This document shows, in pieces, positions 1 to 12,152 of a stretch of DNA of 36,377 nucleotides. Position 1 is the first letter of the stretch. Every line of letters starts with the position of its first letter. Position numbers and translations under genes: made by a program. The notes below the pieces were generated by a model. It was not told where the DNA came from and did no database searches. It saw nothing but the letters and a program-made list of their open reading frames with translations. Source of the DNA: Streptomyces chattanoogensis (GTDB lineage Bacteria > Actinomycetota > Actinomycetes > Streptomycetales > Streptomycetaceae); NCBI RefSeq assembly GCF_001294335.1, contig NZ_LGKG01000175.1, positions 1-36,377 of the forward strand, written 5' to 3'.

Positions 1-1
1 G

Positions 2-3439
<3,438 letters not shown>

Positions 3440-3450
3440 GGTTGCGCACC

Positions 3451-6303
3451 ATGGATTTTCGCCTCGTAGGCCGCTCGAGCGCTGCACAGTCGCTGGTCTC
3501 CTGGCTCGCTTCCGACGCACCCGACGACCACGTGCGGATCGTCACGGGGGATCCCGGCTGCGGTAAGAGCTGGCTGGTGTCATGGCTGGTGATGGCCGCG
3601 GACACGGATGCGCGGGCGTTCATCGACCGGTCCGTAGCGCCGGCCCCGCCGCCCAACGCGTTCGACCTCGTGACCGAGGCGCGCGGGCGGACACGGCGGG
3701 AGATCCTGGCGGAGATCGAGGAGTCGCTGCTGCCGGGCAGCGCACCCGTCGACCCGCTGCCGGCCGGGGTGTCGTTGCCCTCCTCCGCGCTGTACCGGGC
3801 GGCCAAGCGCCGCGGTACGCCCTTCACCGTCGCGCTGCTGGACACCGCGCTGGCCGGGCGGACCTCGCTGAGCCGGGCGTCCCACCGCCTGCTCGAGGAG
3901 GAACTGCTGTCCCTGGTACGGCCGGGAGGCGTGACCCGCAAGCGGCTGGACAACGGTGCGGAGCCGTTGCGGCTCCTTCTGGACCTGCCGCGGGCGGAGG
4001 CGGAGCACCTCGTGCGGCGCGCCAAGCTGCCCGCGCATGCGTTGGTCGACCTGGACAGTGCCGCCTTCGCGCCGGACCGGGCCGCCTTCCGCCAGTGGGT
4101 CACCGGCCTGTTGCGGGTGGAGGGGTCCGTCTACGGCGGGGAGGGGGACGCCGCGAAGGCCGCCGCCAACGCCACCGCCGAGGCCGTGACCCGGAGTGCC
4201 TGGCCCAACTTCCTGCTCGCCGAGACGCTTTCGATGGATCTGCGGGCCAGGGACGAGCCCTGGCCACCCGACGCGTCGGAGCCGCTGCCGACGTCGTTGG
4301 AGGGGGCCTGGCGGTTCTTCCTGTCCTCCTTCGGGGAGGCCGCGGACGACGTGGAGCTGGCGCTCACCCCGGTCGTCCTGGCCGAGGGCGAAACGGGGAT
4401 GCCGCTGTCCCTCGCCGCGCGGGCGGTGTCGGCCCTGCGCGGGCAGCCGGTCTCCGAAGAGGCGCTGGGCCGGGTCGTCGGCGCCGCGGCCGCCTACGTC
4501 GCGGAAGAGTTCATGATGACGGCGGACGGCACCGAGCCGACCCCGGAGCGGGCCCCGGAGCCGACGACGGAGCAGACGGACCACGGCGAGGCGGCGTACC
4601 ACGGCGGGACGGCGGGCCACGACGAGTCTGCCGACCACGACGGGCCGACGGACCACAACGGGCCGGCGGGACCTCACCCGTCGGACGCGGAGTCCGCACC
4701 GGGAGCGGGCGCCGGCCGGGTCCGGCATCTGCGGCTGCGGGACAACGCCCTGGCCGCCGCCGCCCGGCGCTCGTACGGCTCCCGGCTCCCCGGGCTGCAA
4801 CGGAAGATCGCAACGGCGCTCGCCCCCTCGGCCGTCCTCTCGGCGGCGGAGCGCACCTCGGCCGGTGCGGAGCCGCTGTCGCCCGAGGCCCGGTACGTCC
4901 TGGGGCCGGGGCTGGCCCACGCGGCCGCGGGCGGTGTCCTCGACGAGTGGCTCGCGGATCCGGCCCTCGCGTTCCTGGCCGACCTCCCGTCCTTCGAGGA
5001 CGCCGACGACGAAGCCGGCAGCGCCGCCGGGCCGTCCCCGCACGCCCGGCGGCAGACGCTCCGCCAGGCACACCGCCTCTACGTCGGCCCGCGGACCGGT
5101 CATGTCTCGGAGCACGCCTCGCGCCTGGGACTGGCCGCCGCGGTCTGCGGCGACACCGAACTGGCGGACTGGCTGCTCAGGAGCGGCGTCCCCCGGATCT
5201 GGCGCACCCACTGGGCGCACTGGCGTCCGCTGGGGGCCTTCGAGCCCGCGGATTTCGACGCCGAATGGCCCGGCCCGGTCGAGCTCTGCGGCTGGCGCAG
5301 CGTCGAGGGGGCCGAGCAGTTCTGCACCCGCAGCGAGCTGAGCGGGCTCTACCAGTGGTGGGCGCTGTCGGACGGCGCTCCTGTGGGTGAGGCGACCACC
5401 GAGCCGCCGGAGGTCCTGGAGGAGCCCTCGAAGGACGCGGGTGCGCCCTCCGGTCCCCTGGAGGTCGTACAAGGGGAGTTCGATCCCTGGGTCGGGGTGC
5501 GGCCGATCGGCGAGGAATCCGTGGACGCCACGGCCCTGGTGTGCCCCGAAGGGCATGTGGGGGAGGTCCACGCGCTGTCCGCGGAGCGGGCGCTGCTGCT
5601 CGGGCGCAGCGGGATGATGCTCATCGATACGGCGCAGGGCCGGCCCGGGGAGCGGGCGCTGCCGCCGCGAGCCCGTCGGCGTATCGCCTGGCGGACCGTG
5701 GACGAGGCGCTCTACGGAGGCGTGGCGCTGACACGGGAACACCTGTCCCCGCTGTTCTCGCTGATCGGCCCTCCCGTCGTCGCCGGTCCGGAGCGGCTGG
5801 GCCCGCTTGCGGCGCTTCCCGGGACCGCGCGGCTGCTGACCGAGGTCGGTCTGCCCGCCTCCGAGATCTGGTTCGAGGGCACCGACCGGTTCGTGCCCAC
5901 ACTTCCGCGGATCGGCTCGGAGTCGGAGGAGGAGAGGGAGGAGGCCGACGGTGCGGGCCGGGACGACGGCCGTCCGCACGCCTCCGTGATCGGTTACGTG
6001 GGTGACGAGAGCATCCAGCTCTGTGTCGAGCACGGCACCGGCCGGGTGGTGATGGCGGACAACGGCGAGATCGTGTGTCTCGTCAACAGTTCCCTGGATG
6101 CGTTTTTGCGCTGCTGGACGGTGGCCCTGAAGGCGGTCGTCACATCGAACGCGCGCGATGAGCGGGAAGCGGACGAGTTCCGGGACCACATCCTGCGCCG
6201 GCTCGGCCGTATCGATCCCGCATGCACGCGGCGGGCGGTGAGGGGCTCGTTGACCACCATGTGGCCGCAGCTTGTCAGTGACAGTACGTACATTCTCGAA
6301 TAG
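3451..6303 (+). CDS. Large P-loop NTPase fused to a SUKH-4 immunity domain
   Basis: 950 aa starting at ATG 3451, 11 bases after the toxin stop; a TTG at 3442 is in frame but the ATG sits better behind TAAGG. A P-loop GDPGCGKS lies at residues 33-40 right after a GRSSAAQSLVSWL stretch, as in STAND/AAA-type NTPases. The middle is alpha-helical and lacks motifs I recognise, apart from a His/Asp-rich insert near residues 370-410 with DHxGP-type repeats. The last 300 or so residues (from about LVCPEGHVGEVHALS to the C-terminus) match the SUKH-4 family: a LxLCVEHGTGRVV-like strand pair, then NSSLDAFLRCW and a C-terminal helical region. SUKH proteins are known as immunity proteins of polymorphic toxins and would act in the producer's cytoplasm. 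A 950-aa immunity protein with an NTPase is unusual in size; whether the NTPase neutralises toxin or has another job is unknown. Confidence 0.8.
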   Translation: MDFRLVGRSSAAQSLVSWLASDAPDDHVRIVTGDPGCGKSWLVSWLVMAADTDARAFIDRSVAPAPPPNAFDLVTEARGRTRREILAEIEESLLPGSAPVDPLPAGVSLPSSALYRAAKRRGTPFTVALLDTALAGRTSLSRASHRLLEEELLSLVRPGGVTRKRLDNGAEPLRLLLDLPRAEAEHLVRRAKLPAHALVDLDSAAFAPDRAAFRQWVTGLLRVEGSVYGGEGDAAKAAANATAEAVTRSAWPNFLLAETLSMDLRARDEPWPPDASEPLPTSLEGAWRFFLSSFGEAADDVELALTPVVLAEGETGMPLSLAARAVSALRGQPVSEEALGRVVGAAAAYVAEEFMMTADGTEPTPERAPEPTTEQTDHGEAAYHGGTAGHDESADHDGPTDHNGPAGPHPSDAESAPGAGAGRVRHLRLRDNALAAAARRSYGSRLPGLQRKIATALAPSAVLSAAERTSAGAEPLSPEARYVLGPGLAHAAAGGVLDEWLADPALAFLADLPSFEDADDEAGSAAGPSPHARRQTLRQAHRLYVGPRTGHVSEHASRLGLAAAVCGDTELADWLLRSGVPRIWRTHWAHWRPLGAFEPADFDAEWPGPVELCGWRSVEGAEQFCTRSELSGLYQWWALSDGAPVGEATTEPPEVLEEPSKDAGAPSGPLEVVQGEFDPWVGVRPIGEESVDATALVCPEGHVGEVHALSAERALLLGRSGMMLIDTAQGRPGERALPPRARRRIAWRTVDEALYGGVALTREHLSPLFSLIGPPVVAGPERLGPLAALPGTARLLTEVGLPASEIWFEGTDRFVPTLPRIGSESEEEREEADGAGRDDGRPHASVIGYVGDESIQLCVEHGTGRVVMADNGEIVCLVNSSLDAFLRCWTVALKAVVTSNARDEREADEFRDHILRRLGRIDPACTRRAVRGSLTTMWPQLVSDSTYILE

Positions 6304-6341
6304 CGCGTATCCCCGAGCAGCGCGTATTCGCGAACAGCGCG
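6297..6341 (+). repeat. 17-bp x ~2.6 tandem repeat spanning the stop codon of the first SUKH-4 gene
   Basis: Units begin at 6297 (CGAATAGCGCGTATCCC), 6314 (CGAGCAGCGCGTATTCG) and 6331 (CGAACAGCGCG, partial). The TAG stop at 6301-6303 lies in the first unit; the later units carry CAG at the equivalent place. Confidence 0.85.
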
Positions 6342-6397
6342 GGCGGGCGCCTTCCGGCGAGGGCCGCTGACGACAACGGCGATAAGGAACTCTCCAG

Positions 6398-7417
6398 ATG
6401 AGCAGCAGTCAGACACCCGACGAGGGAGCGCCGCTGGGCACGGGGCTGGGCTACACCGCGGTGTGCCGGTTCCGTGACCGGGACGGTGCGGAGCACACCC
6501 AGCTGGCGCGCAGCGGCCCGGGACGCCCGCATCCGGAGTGGCAGTTGGCCGACCACCTCACACGACTGGGCATCCGCCCCGAAGACGTGCTGGAGCTGTA
6601 CACCGAACTGCAGGCCTGCGCGCTTCCCGGCGGGAATTGCGCCGCCCTGATCTCTCGTTCCTGGCCGCGGGTGAAGGTCAGCCACACCGTGGACTACGGC
6701 ACGGACGCCCGGGCGCGGGCACGGAGCCAGGACGCGCTCCACCGGCACGTCGCCGAGCTGGCCCGGCGCGAGGGCAAGCGCCTCGCGGGCCGCCCCGCCC
6801 GGCTGCCGCTCCCCCCGCGGGAGACGGGCGCGGCGCCGTCCGCGGCGTCGGAGTCCGCCGTCCGTGCCGAGGTGCTCGCCGCCTTCGGCGAGCCCTCCGT
6901 GGTACGGCGGACCCCGGAAGAGCTCCGGGGTGCGGCGCTGCCGCCGGCCGCGGTCAGCACCCTCACCGGGGCCGGGCTGCCGGCGGACTTCCCTCCGTTC
7001 TTCCGGCCGGCGGCGGCCGGGGATCCGGCCGCGGTGGACCTGCCCGGCTGGGCGGCGCTGCACGGCGAGACCCTCAAACCGCACATCAAGGAGTCGTACG
7101 ACTCCTACGGCTACGTGCGGATCGGCGACGACTTCGGGCGGCACATCTGCGTCGAGCCGGCGAGCGGCAAGGTGTGGGCGGTCGAGCTCGGCTCGGGCTG
7201 GGCTTCGTTCGTCAATTCCGATGTGCAGTCCTTCGTGCGCTCGCTGAGCCTGCTGAAGCAGCGGTGGGCGGCCCGGAGGCAGCTGGGCCCCGCGGGCGCC
7301 GCGCAGGACACGGCCCGTTTCCAGAACGACCTGGCGGCCATCGATCCGCAGAGCCTCGGCGGCGCCAACCGCTGGTGGGCCATGATCGTCGAGCAGATGT
7401 GGGACGGGCTGCTGTAG
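6398..7417 (+). CDS. SUKH-4 immunity-type protein with an N-terminal deaminase-like region
   Basis: 339 aa; ATG 6398 follows AAGGA at a good distance. The C-terminal half (about residues 215-339, from LPGWAALHG) is SUKH-4: a YGYVRIGDDFGRHICVEP strand pair, then VNSDVQSFVRSL and helices, alignable by eye with the C-terminus of the preceding 950-aa protein. The N-terminal region (about 18-100) holds H45-P-E47 and C74-x6-C81 inside LYTELQAC. This mirrors the toxin's HSE and VYTERAPC-x4-C, with similar spacing (29 versus 34 residues). So it looks like a deaminase fold that keeps the zinc-type residues but has lost the Pro of the PC motif. Whether it is active, a decoy or an assembly surface is inference. 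It lies 94 bases downstream of the first SUKH gene on the same strand, probably in one operon with the toxin. Confidence 0.8.
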   Translation: MSSSQTPDEGAPLGTGLGYTAVCRFRDRDGAEHTQLARSGPGRPHPEWQLADHLTRLGIRPEDVLELYTELQACALPGGNCAALISRSWPRVKVSHTVDYGTDARARARSQDALHRHVAELARREGKRLAGRPARLPLPPRETGAAPSAASESAVRAEVLAAFGEPSVVRRTPEELRGAALPPAAVSTLTGAGLPADFPPFFRPAAAGDPAAVDLPGWAALHGETLKPHIKESYDSYGYVRIGDDFGRHICVEPASGKVWAVELGSGWASFVNSDVQSFVRSLSLLKQRWAARRQLGPAGAAQDTARFQNDLAAIDPQSLGGANRWWAMIVEQMWDGLL

Positions 7418-7422
7418 CCGCC

Positions 7423-7440
7423 CGGATCCGGCTGGATCCG
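7423..7440 (+). terminator. Hairpin after the toxin-immunity module
   Basis: A perfect 7-bp stem (CGGATCC / GGATCCG) with a 4-base loop starts 5 bases after the stop of the second SUKH gene. There is no T-run, which is usual for this G+C-rich group. Confidence 0.45.
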
Positions 7441-7491
7441 CCGGGAGGCGACCCGCCCAGGACCTCTGCCTCCGGGATCTTCACATCCGGG

Positions 7492-7500
7492 TTATCCACA
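7492..7500 (+). promoter_or_regulatory. Perfect DnaA-box-like sequence upstream of recQ
   Basis: TTATCCACA, extended to TTATCCACAGG, lies 40 bases before the recQ start. The same 11-mer recurs at 33341. Binding by DnaA is inference from the consensus alone. Confidence 0.4.
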
Positions 7501-7540
7501 GGCCCAGCGGCCACTCCCGCCGAACTCGTACGCTTCTGGA

Positions 7541-9565
7541 ATGGCACTGGCGGACGTGGAAGTGGTCGTGGACATGGATGCGGAAGGCGTTTCGGACGTG
7601 AGCGAGGCGGTGCAGGTACTGCGCCGGGTGTTCGGATATGACGCGTTCCGTGGCAGTCAGCAGGAGATCATCGATCACGTCATAGGGGGCGGGGACGCGG
7701 TTGTCCTGATGCCGACCGGCGGCGGAAAGTCCCTCTGCTATCAGATTCCCTCGCTGGTCAGGAGCGGGGTGGGCATCGTCATCTCGCCGCTGATCGCGTT
7801 GATGCAGGACCAGGTCGACGCGCTGCGGGCGCTGGGGGTGCGGGCCGGGTTCCTCAATTCGACGCAGGATCTGGAGGAGCGGCGGCTGGTCGAGGCCGAG
7901 TTCCTCGCCGGGGAGCTGGATCTGCTGTATCTGGCGCCGGAGCGGCTGCGGGTGGAGCAGACGCTGAGCCTGCTGGACCGGGGGAAGATCTCGCTCTTCG
8001 CGATCGACGAGGCACACTGTGTCGCGCAGTGGGGCCACGACTTCCGGCCGGACTATCTGGCCCTGTCGATGCTGCACGAACGCTGGCCGGAGGTGCCGCG
8101 GATCGCGCTGACCGCGACGGCGACGGAGGCCACGCACAAGGAGATCACGTCCCGGCTGCGGATGGAGGGCGCCCGGCATTTCGTCGCGAGCTTCGACCGG
8201 CCGAACATCCAGTACCGGATCGCGTCGAAGAGCGAGCCCAAGAAGCAGCTGCTGGAGCTGCTGCGCGGCGAGCACGCCGGGGACGCGGGCATCGTGTACT
8301 GCCTCTCCCGGGCGTCGGTGGAGAAGACCGCGCAGTTCCTGGTGGACAACGGCATCGCCGCGGTGCCGTATCACGCCGGGCTCGATGCCCGTACGCGCGC
8401 CGCGAACCAGGCACGGTTCCTGCGCGAGGACGGCCTGGTCGTGGTCGCCACGATCGCGTTCGGGATGGGGATCGACAAGCCGGACGTACGGTTCGTGGCG
8501 CATCTGGATCTGCCGAAGTCGGTGGAGGGGTACTACCAGGAGACCGGGCGTGCGGGGCGCGACGGCCAGCCGTCGACCGCGTGGCTGGCGTACGGGCTGC
8601 AGGATGTGGTGCAGCAGCGCAAGATGATCGACGGGTCGGAGGGCGACGACGCACACCGGCGCCGGCTGGCCGTCCATCTGGAGGCGATGCTCGCGCTCTG
8701 CGAGACGGTGGAGTGCCGGCGGGTGCGGCTGCTGGCGTACTTCGGGCAGGAGAGCGGCCCCTGCGGCAACTGCGATACGTGTCTCGCCCCGCCGCAGACC
8801 TGGGACGGCACGGTGCCGGCCCAGAAGCTGATGTCGACGATCGTGCGGCTGCAGCGCGAGCGGCGGCAGAAGTTCGGCGCCGGCCAGATCATCGACATTC
8901 TGATGGGCCGGAAGACCGCGAAGGTGATTCAGTTCGATCATGACGGGCTGAGTGTCTTCGGGGTGGGGGACGATCTCCGCGAGGCCGAATGGCGGGGCGT
9001 GGTGCGGCAGCTGCTCGCCCAGGGACTGCTCGCCGTCGAGGGGGAATACGGCACGCTGGTGCTGACGGACGCGAGCGGCGAGGTACTGCGCGGCGGGCGC
9101 AAGGTGCCGATGCGGCGCGAGCCGGAGAAGGCGGCGCGGGCGGCGAAGACCAGGGCGAAGAGCGGCAAGCGGGCGCCGGTGGATCTGCCGGAGGAGGCGC
9201 TGCCGGTGTTCGAGGCGCTGCGGGCCTGGCGTGGGCGTACGGCCAAGGAGCAGGGCGTTCCCGCGTATGTGATCTTCCACGACGCCACCTTGCGGGAGAT
9301 CGCCACCGCCCGGCCCGCGACGGCGTCGGCGCTGGGGACGGTCAACGGGGTCGGCGAGAACAAGCTGGCGAAGTACGGGCAGCAGATTCTGGACGTACTG
9401 GCGGGCCGGGAGGACGGCGTGGCGGAGGCGCCGGCCGGGGCCGCCGACGCGGGGCCCGCGGGGCACCCGGCGGAGCCGCTGCGGGAGGAGCCGTCGGCGG
9501 AGGACCGGGAGGCACCGGAGCCGGGGGACGAGCACGCCGACGAGTACGCGGAGATCGACTGGTGA
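7541..9565 (+). CDS. recQ: ATP-dependent DNA helicase RecQ
   Basis: 674 aa. It unwinds DNA 3' to 5' in recombination and fork repair. The domain order is complete. The helicase core carries Walker A MPTGGGKS (K63), DEAH (D156) and the motif VI stretch [13 protein letters not shown]. The RecQ zinc module has four cysteines, including PCGNCDTC. A winged-helix RQC region follows, then an HRDC domain near residues 545-625 ([26 protein letters not shown]). The last 45 residues are an Ala/Glu/Pro-rich tail. The ATG at 7541 is preceded only by TCTGGA, so the start is less certain than the function; the conserved region begins near residue 20 ([15 protein letters not shown]). It stands alone between the immunity genes and the convergent sensor kinase. 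Confidence 0.95.
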   Translation: MALADVEVVVDMDAEGVSDVSEAVQVLRRVFGYDAFRGSQQEIIDHVIGGGDAVVLMPTGGGKSLCYQIPSLVRSGVGIVISPLIALMQDQVDALRALGVRAGFLNSTQDLEERRLVEAEFLAGELDLLYLAPERLRVEQTLSLLDRGKISLFAIDEAHCVAQWGHDFRPDYLALSMLHERWPEVPRIALTATATEATHKEITSRLRMEGARHFVASFDRPNIQYRIASKSEPKKQLLELLRGEHAGDAGIVYCLSRASVEKTAQFLVDNGIAAVPYHAGLDARTRAANQARFLREDGLVVVATIAFGMGIDKPDVRFVAHLDLPKSVEGYYQETGRAGRDGQPSTAWLAYGLQDVVQQRKMIDGSEGDDAHRRRLAVHLEAMLALCETVECRRVRLLAYFGQESGPCGNCDTCLAPPQTWDGTVPAQKLMSTIVRLQRERRQKFGAGQIIDILMGRKTAKVIQFDHDGLSVFGVGDDLREAEWRGVVRQLLAQGLLAVEGEYGTLVLTDASGEVLRGGRKVPMRREPEKAARAAKTRAKSGKRAPVDLPEEALPVFEALRAWRGRTAKEQGVPAYVIFHDATLREIATARPATASALGTVNGVGENKLAKYGQQILDVLAGREDGVAEAPAGAADAGPAGHPAEPLREEPSAEDREAPEPGDEHADEYAEIDW

Positions 9566-9573
9566 TCGACTGG
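9553..9573 (+). repeat. 11-bp duplication at the recQ stop codon
   Basis: GATCGACTGG occurs at 9553-9562 and 9564-9573. The TGA stop (9563-9565) forms at the junction of the two copies. Confidence 0.8.
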
Positions 9574-9609
9574 CGAGGGAGACCGGGGCCGGTCCGCATA
9601 CCAGTGCCC

Positions 9610-9667
9610 CGCCGGACATCAGGGACCGCCGGATACCGGATATCAGTGACCGCCGGATATCAGTGAC
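9610..9667. repeat. 17-bp x3 tandem repeat spanning the stop codon of the sensor kinase
   Basis: Units are 9610-9626, 9627-9650 (with a 7-base insertion) and 9651-9667, consensus CGCCGGATATCAGTGAC. The kinase stop codon (9660-9662, minus strand) lies in the last unit; the others extend into the gap between recQ and the kinase. Confidence 0.85.
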
Positions 9668-10943
9668 CGGCTTCCGGATACCGGGGGAGCTCGAGCCTCG
9701 CGCAGGCGCCGCCGTCGGGGGCGTTGCCGAAGCGTAGGCCGATGCCGAGGACGGCGGCCTGGCCGACCGCGATGGTCAGGCCGAGGCCGTGGCCCTTGCC
9801 GCGGTCGGGGGCCTCGGTGCGGAAGCGCTGCGGGCCGTGGTGCAGCAGCTCCTCGGGAAAGCCCGGACCGTGGTCGCGCACCTCGATGGCCGGGGTTCCG
9901 TCGGCGGGCGCGTCGACGGTGACCACGACCGGGGGGCCGCCGTGCCGGTGGGCGTTGCTGACGAGGTTGGTGATGATGCGGTCGAGGCGGCGGCGGTCCG
10001 TCTCGACGACGGTGTCCGGGTCCGAGCCCGCGGTGATCCGTACCTCGGTGTCGAACCCGGTGGTGCGCACCGCGCGTTCGACCAGCGGGCGGAGTTCGTA
10101 CACGGCGAGATCGGCGCGCTCGGCGCCGGAGTCCAGCCGGGAGATCTCCAGCAGATCCTCGGTGAGCCGGTGCAGCGCCCGCAGCCGGTCGTTGATCATC
10201 TCCTTCGGGCGGCCCTCCGGGAGCAGTTCGGCCGAGGCGAGGATGCCGGTGAGGGGCGTACGGAGCTCATGGGCGACGTCGGCGGTGAAGCGCTGTTCGG
10301 CCTGGAGGCGGCTCTGCAGGGACCCGGCCACCGAGTCCAGCGCCGCGGCCACCGCCGCCACCTCGTCGTACCCCGCCGGGCCGCGGCCCGGGTGCCGGCC
10401 TTCGCCGCCGACCCGGGCGTCGAGATCGCCCGCGGTGATTCGGCGGGCGACGGCCGCCGTGGTGGTGAGCCGGCGGCTGATGCGGTGGGCGAGAAACAGC
10501 CCGGCCAGCGCGACGACCGCGGCGGCGAGGACGGCCGAGCCGAGGATCGCCGTATCGAATTCCTCCAGGGACCGCCGGGTGCTCCCGTACGGCGACCACA
10601 CCGCCATGATCTGACCGTTCGCGGGCGCCGCCACCCACATCACGGACTGCCCCCGGTAGGCCCCGACCATGCTGCCGCGTCGGCCGCTGCGCACCAACTT
10701 GCGCAGCGGCAGGGGGAGTTCGGGCGGATCGACGACGGAATTGATCCCTTCGCGGGAGGTGCCGTACTCGAAGAGGACGAGGGCGGTGTCGAGATCCTTG
10801 CCGGCGTCCTTGCGGACCTCGCCGACGGTCTGACGGGCCACCGCGTTGTGGACGAGCACACCCAGGACGGCGGCGACCGCGCAGCACACCGCCGTCACGG
10901 TCAGCGCGAACTTCCAGCGGAGGGAGACCGAGAGGCGCCTCAC
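9660..10943 (-). CDS. HAMP-type sensor histidine kinase (orphan)
   Basis: 427 aa from GTG 10943; the GTG overlaps the lipoprotein stop as GTGA, so the two are translationally coupled. A first membrane segment (about residues 9-30) and a second (about 145-165) flank an extracytoplasmic sensor region of roughly 110 residues. HAMP (SRRLTTTAAVARRITAGDLDARV), the H-box DVAHELRTPL (His225), N-box NLVSNAHRH, G1 DHGPGF and G2 GHGLGL follow, so kinase and phosphotransfer residues are all present. It would phosphorylate a response regulator in answer to an envelope signal. No response-regulator gene lies next to it in this window. The pairing of a lipoprotein with a kinase recalls the cseA-cseB-cseC arrangement, with the regulator missing. 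The shorter start was preferred over a GTG at 11033 because of the overlap and because the N-terminus then begins with a short basic stretch before the membrane segment. Confidence 0.9.
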   Translation of the reverse strand: MRRLSVSLRWKFALTVTAVCCAVAAVLGVLVHNAVARQTVGEVRKDAGKDLDTALVLFEYGTSREGINSVVDPPELPLPLRKLVRSGRRGSMVGAYRGQSVMWVAAPANGQIMAVWSPYGSTRRSLEEFDTAILGSAVLAAAVVALAGLFLAHRISRRLTTTAAVARRITAGDLDARVGGEGRHPGRGPAGYDEVAAVAAALDSVAGSLQSRLQAEQRFTADVAHELRTPLTGILASAELLPEGRPKEMINDRLRALHRLTEDLLEISRLDSGAERADLAVYELRPLVERAVRTTGFDTEVRITAGSDPDTVVETDRRRLDRIITNLVSNAHRHGGPPVVVTVDAPADGTPAIEVRDHGPGFPEELLHHGPQRFRTEAPDRGKGHGLGLTIAVGQAAVLGIGLRFGNAPDGGACARLELPRYPEAGH

Positions 10944-11608
10944 GGCACGGGCCCCGGCGTCAGCGTCGGGGCCGGCGACGGGGCCGGGGACGGCGTCTGG
11001 GGGGTACGGGCGTCGTCGAGGGTGAGGTCCCACAGCTCCAGCGCACCGTTGTCCCAGCTGTAGTCGGTGACGCTGACATAGCGCGGATCCTTGGTGGGCT
11101 CGCGGACGACGAGATGCCCGGCCGCCAGCTCGACCCCGGCCAGCACCCCGCGCAGCGCCAGCACTCTGGTCACGACCTGCTTCTGGACGCTGTAGACGCG
11201 CAGCTCACTGGTGCGGGGGTCGAGATCGACGACCATGATCAGGTCGGGTTTGCCGTCGTCGGTGAGGTCGTGCAGGACGGGCCTGCGGACGGCATTCGGG
11301 GCGGGCGGGGTGCCACCGCCGGAGGCGATGTCGGCGTCGAGGACGGCGAGCGGGTCCGCGGCCGCCATGCTGCCGCCGGGGATCCGGGCGATACCCGGGA
11401 CGGGCTTGCGCGCGGACGGGTTCTCCGCCTTGCGGGGCGGGGCAGGCGAATACTCGGGCCACAGGGCGAGCGGCGCCTTCACATCCCGCGCCTTGCCTTC
11501 GCTCTCGAGCCCCTCCAGGCTCGCGCAGCCGGCCAGGAGGGCGAGCGCCGGGGCCAGTACGGCGAGGGGGGTCACGGCGGCACGCGCCGGCCCCGGCAAC
11601 CGCAGCAT
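10940..11608 (-). CDS. Lipoprotein with a VCBS/FG-GAP-like motif, partner of the sensor kinase
   Basis: 222 aa from ATG 11608; a longer GTG start at 11659 would put 17 residues ahead of the signal peptide. The signal is typical of lipoproteins: MLRLPGPAR basic start, hydrophobic core and lipobox LLAGC with Cys28. The mature part contains DLTDDGKPDL near the middle, the Asp-rich loop seen in VCBS/FG-GAP beta-propeller repeats, but only one clear copy. It ends in a Pro/Thr/Ala tail. It should be anchored to the outer face of the membrane. Its stop overlaps the start of the sensor kinase, so a role in tuning that kinase is likely by inference. No enzyme motif was recognised. Confidence 0.8.
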   Translation of the reverse strand: MLRLPGPARAAVTPLAVLAPALALLAGCASLEGLESEGKARDVKAPLALWPEYSPAPPRKAENPSARKPVPGIARIPGGSMAAADPLAVLDADIASGGGTPPAPNAVRRPVLHDLTDDGKPDLIMVVDLDPRTSELRVYSVQKQVVTRVLALRGVLAGVELAAGHLVVREPTKDPRYVSVTDYSWDNGALELWDLTLDDARTPQTPSPAPSPAPTLTPGPVP

Positions 11609-11735
11609 GGCACCGCCACCCTTCGCCTCCACACGCCGCCACATACGCCGGATAGGCACCTTATGACCGATATAAGATCCGGCTCGACCAAGCTACCGAA
11701 GGCAGTCCCGTCACACGACCTACAGCGGAGATCTT

Positions 11736-11764
11736 GGTGACTGTTACACAACGTATGGGTCACC
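11736..11764. promoter_or_regulatory. Inverted repeat GGTGAC-N17-GTCACC between divergent genes
   Basis: Perfect 6-bp arms flank a relatively A+T-rich stretch (TGTTACACAACGTATG). It lies 77 bases before the small exported protein and 128 bases before the lipoprotein. A possible operator; no regulator can be named. Confidence 0.35.
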
Positions 11765-11840
11765 GTTAAGGACGCTCCGTAACGTGCTGCCGTACGCCCC
11801 ACCCCGCGGCGGTCCGAGCCGCCCACGACGAGGAGTACCC

Positions 11841-12152
11841 ATGCCGGCCCAGCGCCGCTCCGTGATCCGTACCGCCACCGTCGCCGCCGGCGCGCTCGCC
11901 GCCCTGCTGCTTCCCGTCGGGGCCGCCTCCGCCGCCGGCTCCACCGCACCCGCGGGCAGCCGCACCGAGATCATGCTGCCGGACGACGGACTGGCCGGCG
12001 TTGCCGAGCGTGTCGGCCATCTGCCCAAGGCGACGCTGATCGGCGGGGCGAGCGCACTGGGCGCCGCCGGCGTGGGCATCGCCGCATTCCGCCGCCGCCA
12101 CGAGGCCCACCCGGCCCGGACGGCCGCAACCCACCGCGGCAACCACGCGTAG
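11841..12152 (+). CDS. Small exported protein with C-terminal membrane anchor
   Basis: 103 aa. ATG 11841 was chosen because GAGGAG lies 8-13 bases upstream; an in-frame ATG-like start at 11784 would place 19 Pro/Arg-rich residues before the signal. The N-terminus is a classical signal peptide (MPAQRRSVIR, hydrophobic stretch, then AASA-AG). A short middle region (GSRTEIMLPDDGLAGVAERV) leads to a second hydrophobic stretch (TLIGGASALGAAGVGIAAF) followed by a basic RRRHEAH tail, as in membrane-anchored small proteins. I do not recognise the family. It is divergent from the lipoprotein-kinase pair. Confidence 0.65.
   Translation: MPAQRRSVIRTATVAAGALAALLLPVGAASAAGSTAPAGSRTEIMLPDDGLAGVAERVGHLPKATLIGGASALGAAGVGIAAFRRRHEAHPARTAATHRGNHA

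Noticed and set aside
3580..6189. 869-codon minus-strand frame opposite the NTPase-SUKH gene
   Set aside because: Arg/Gly/Pro-rich with no domain; the plus frame has P-loop and SUKH-4 features.
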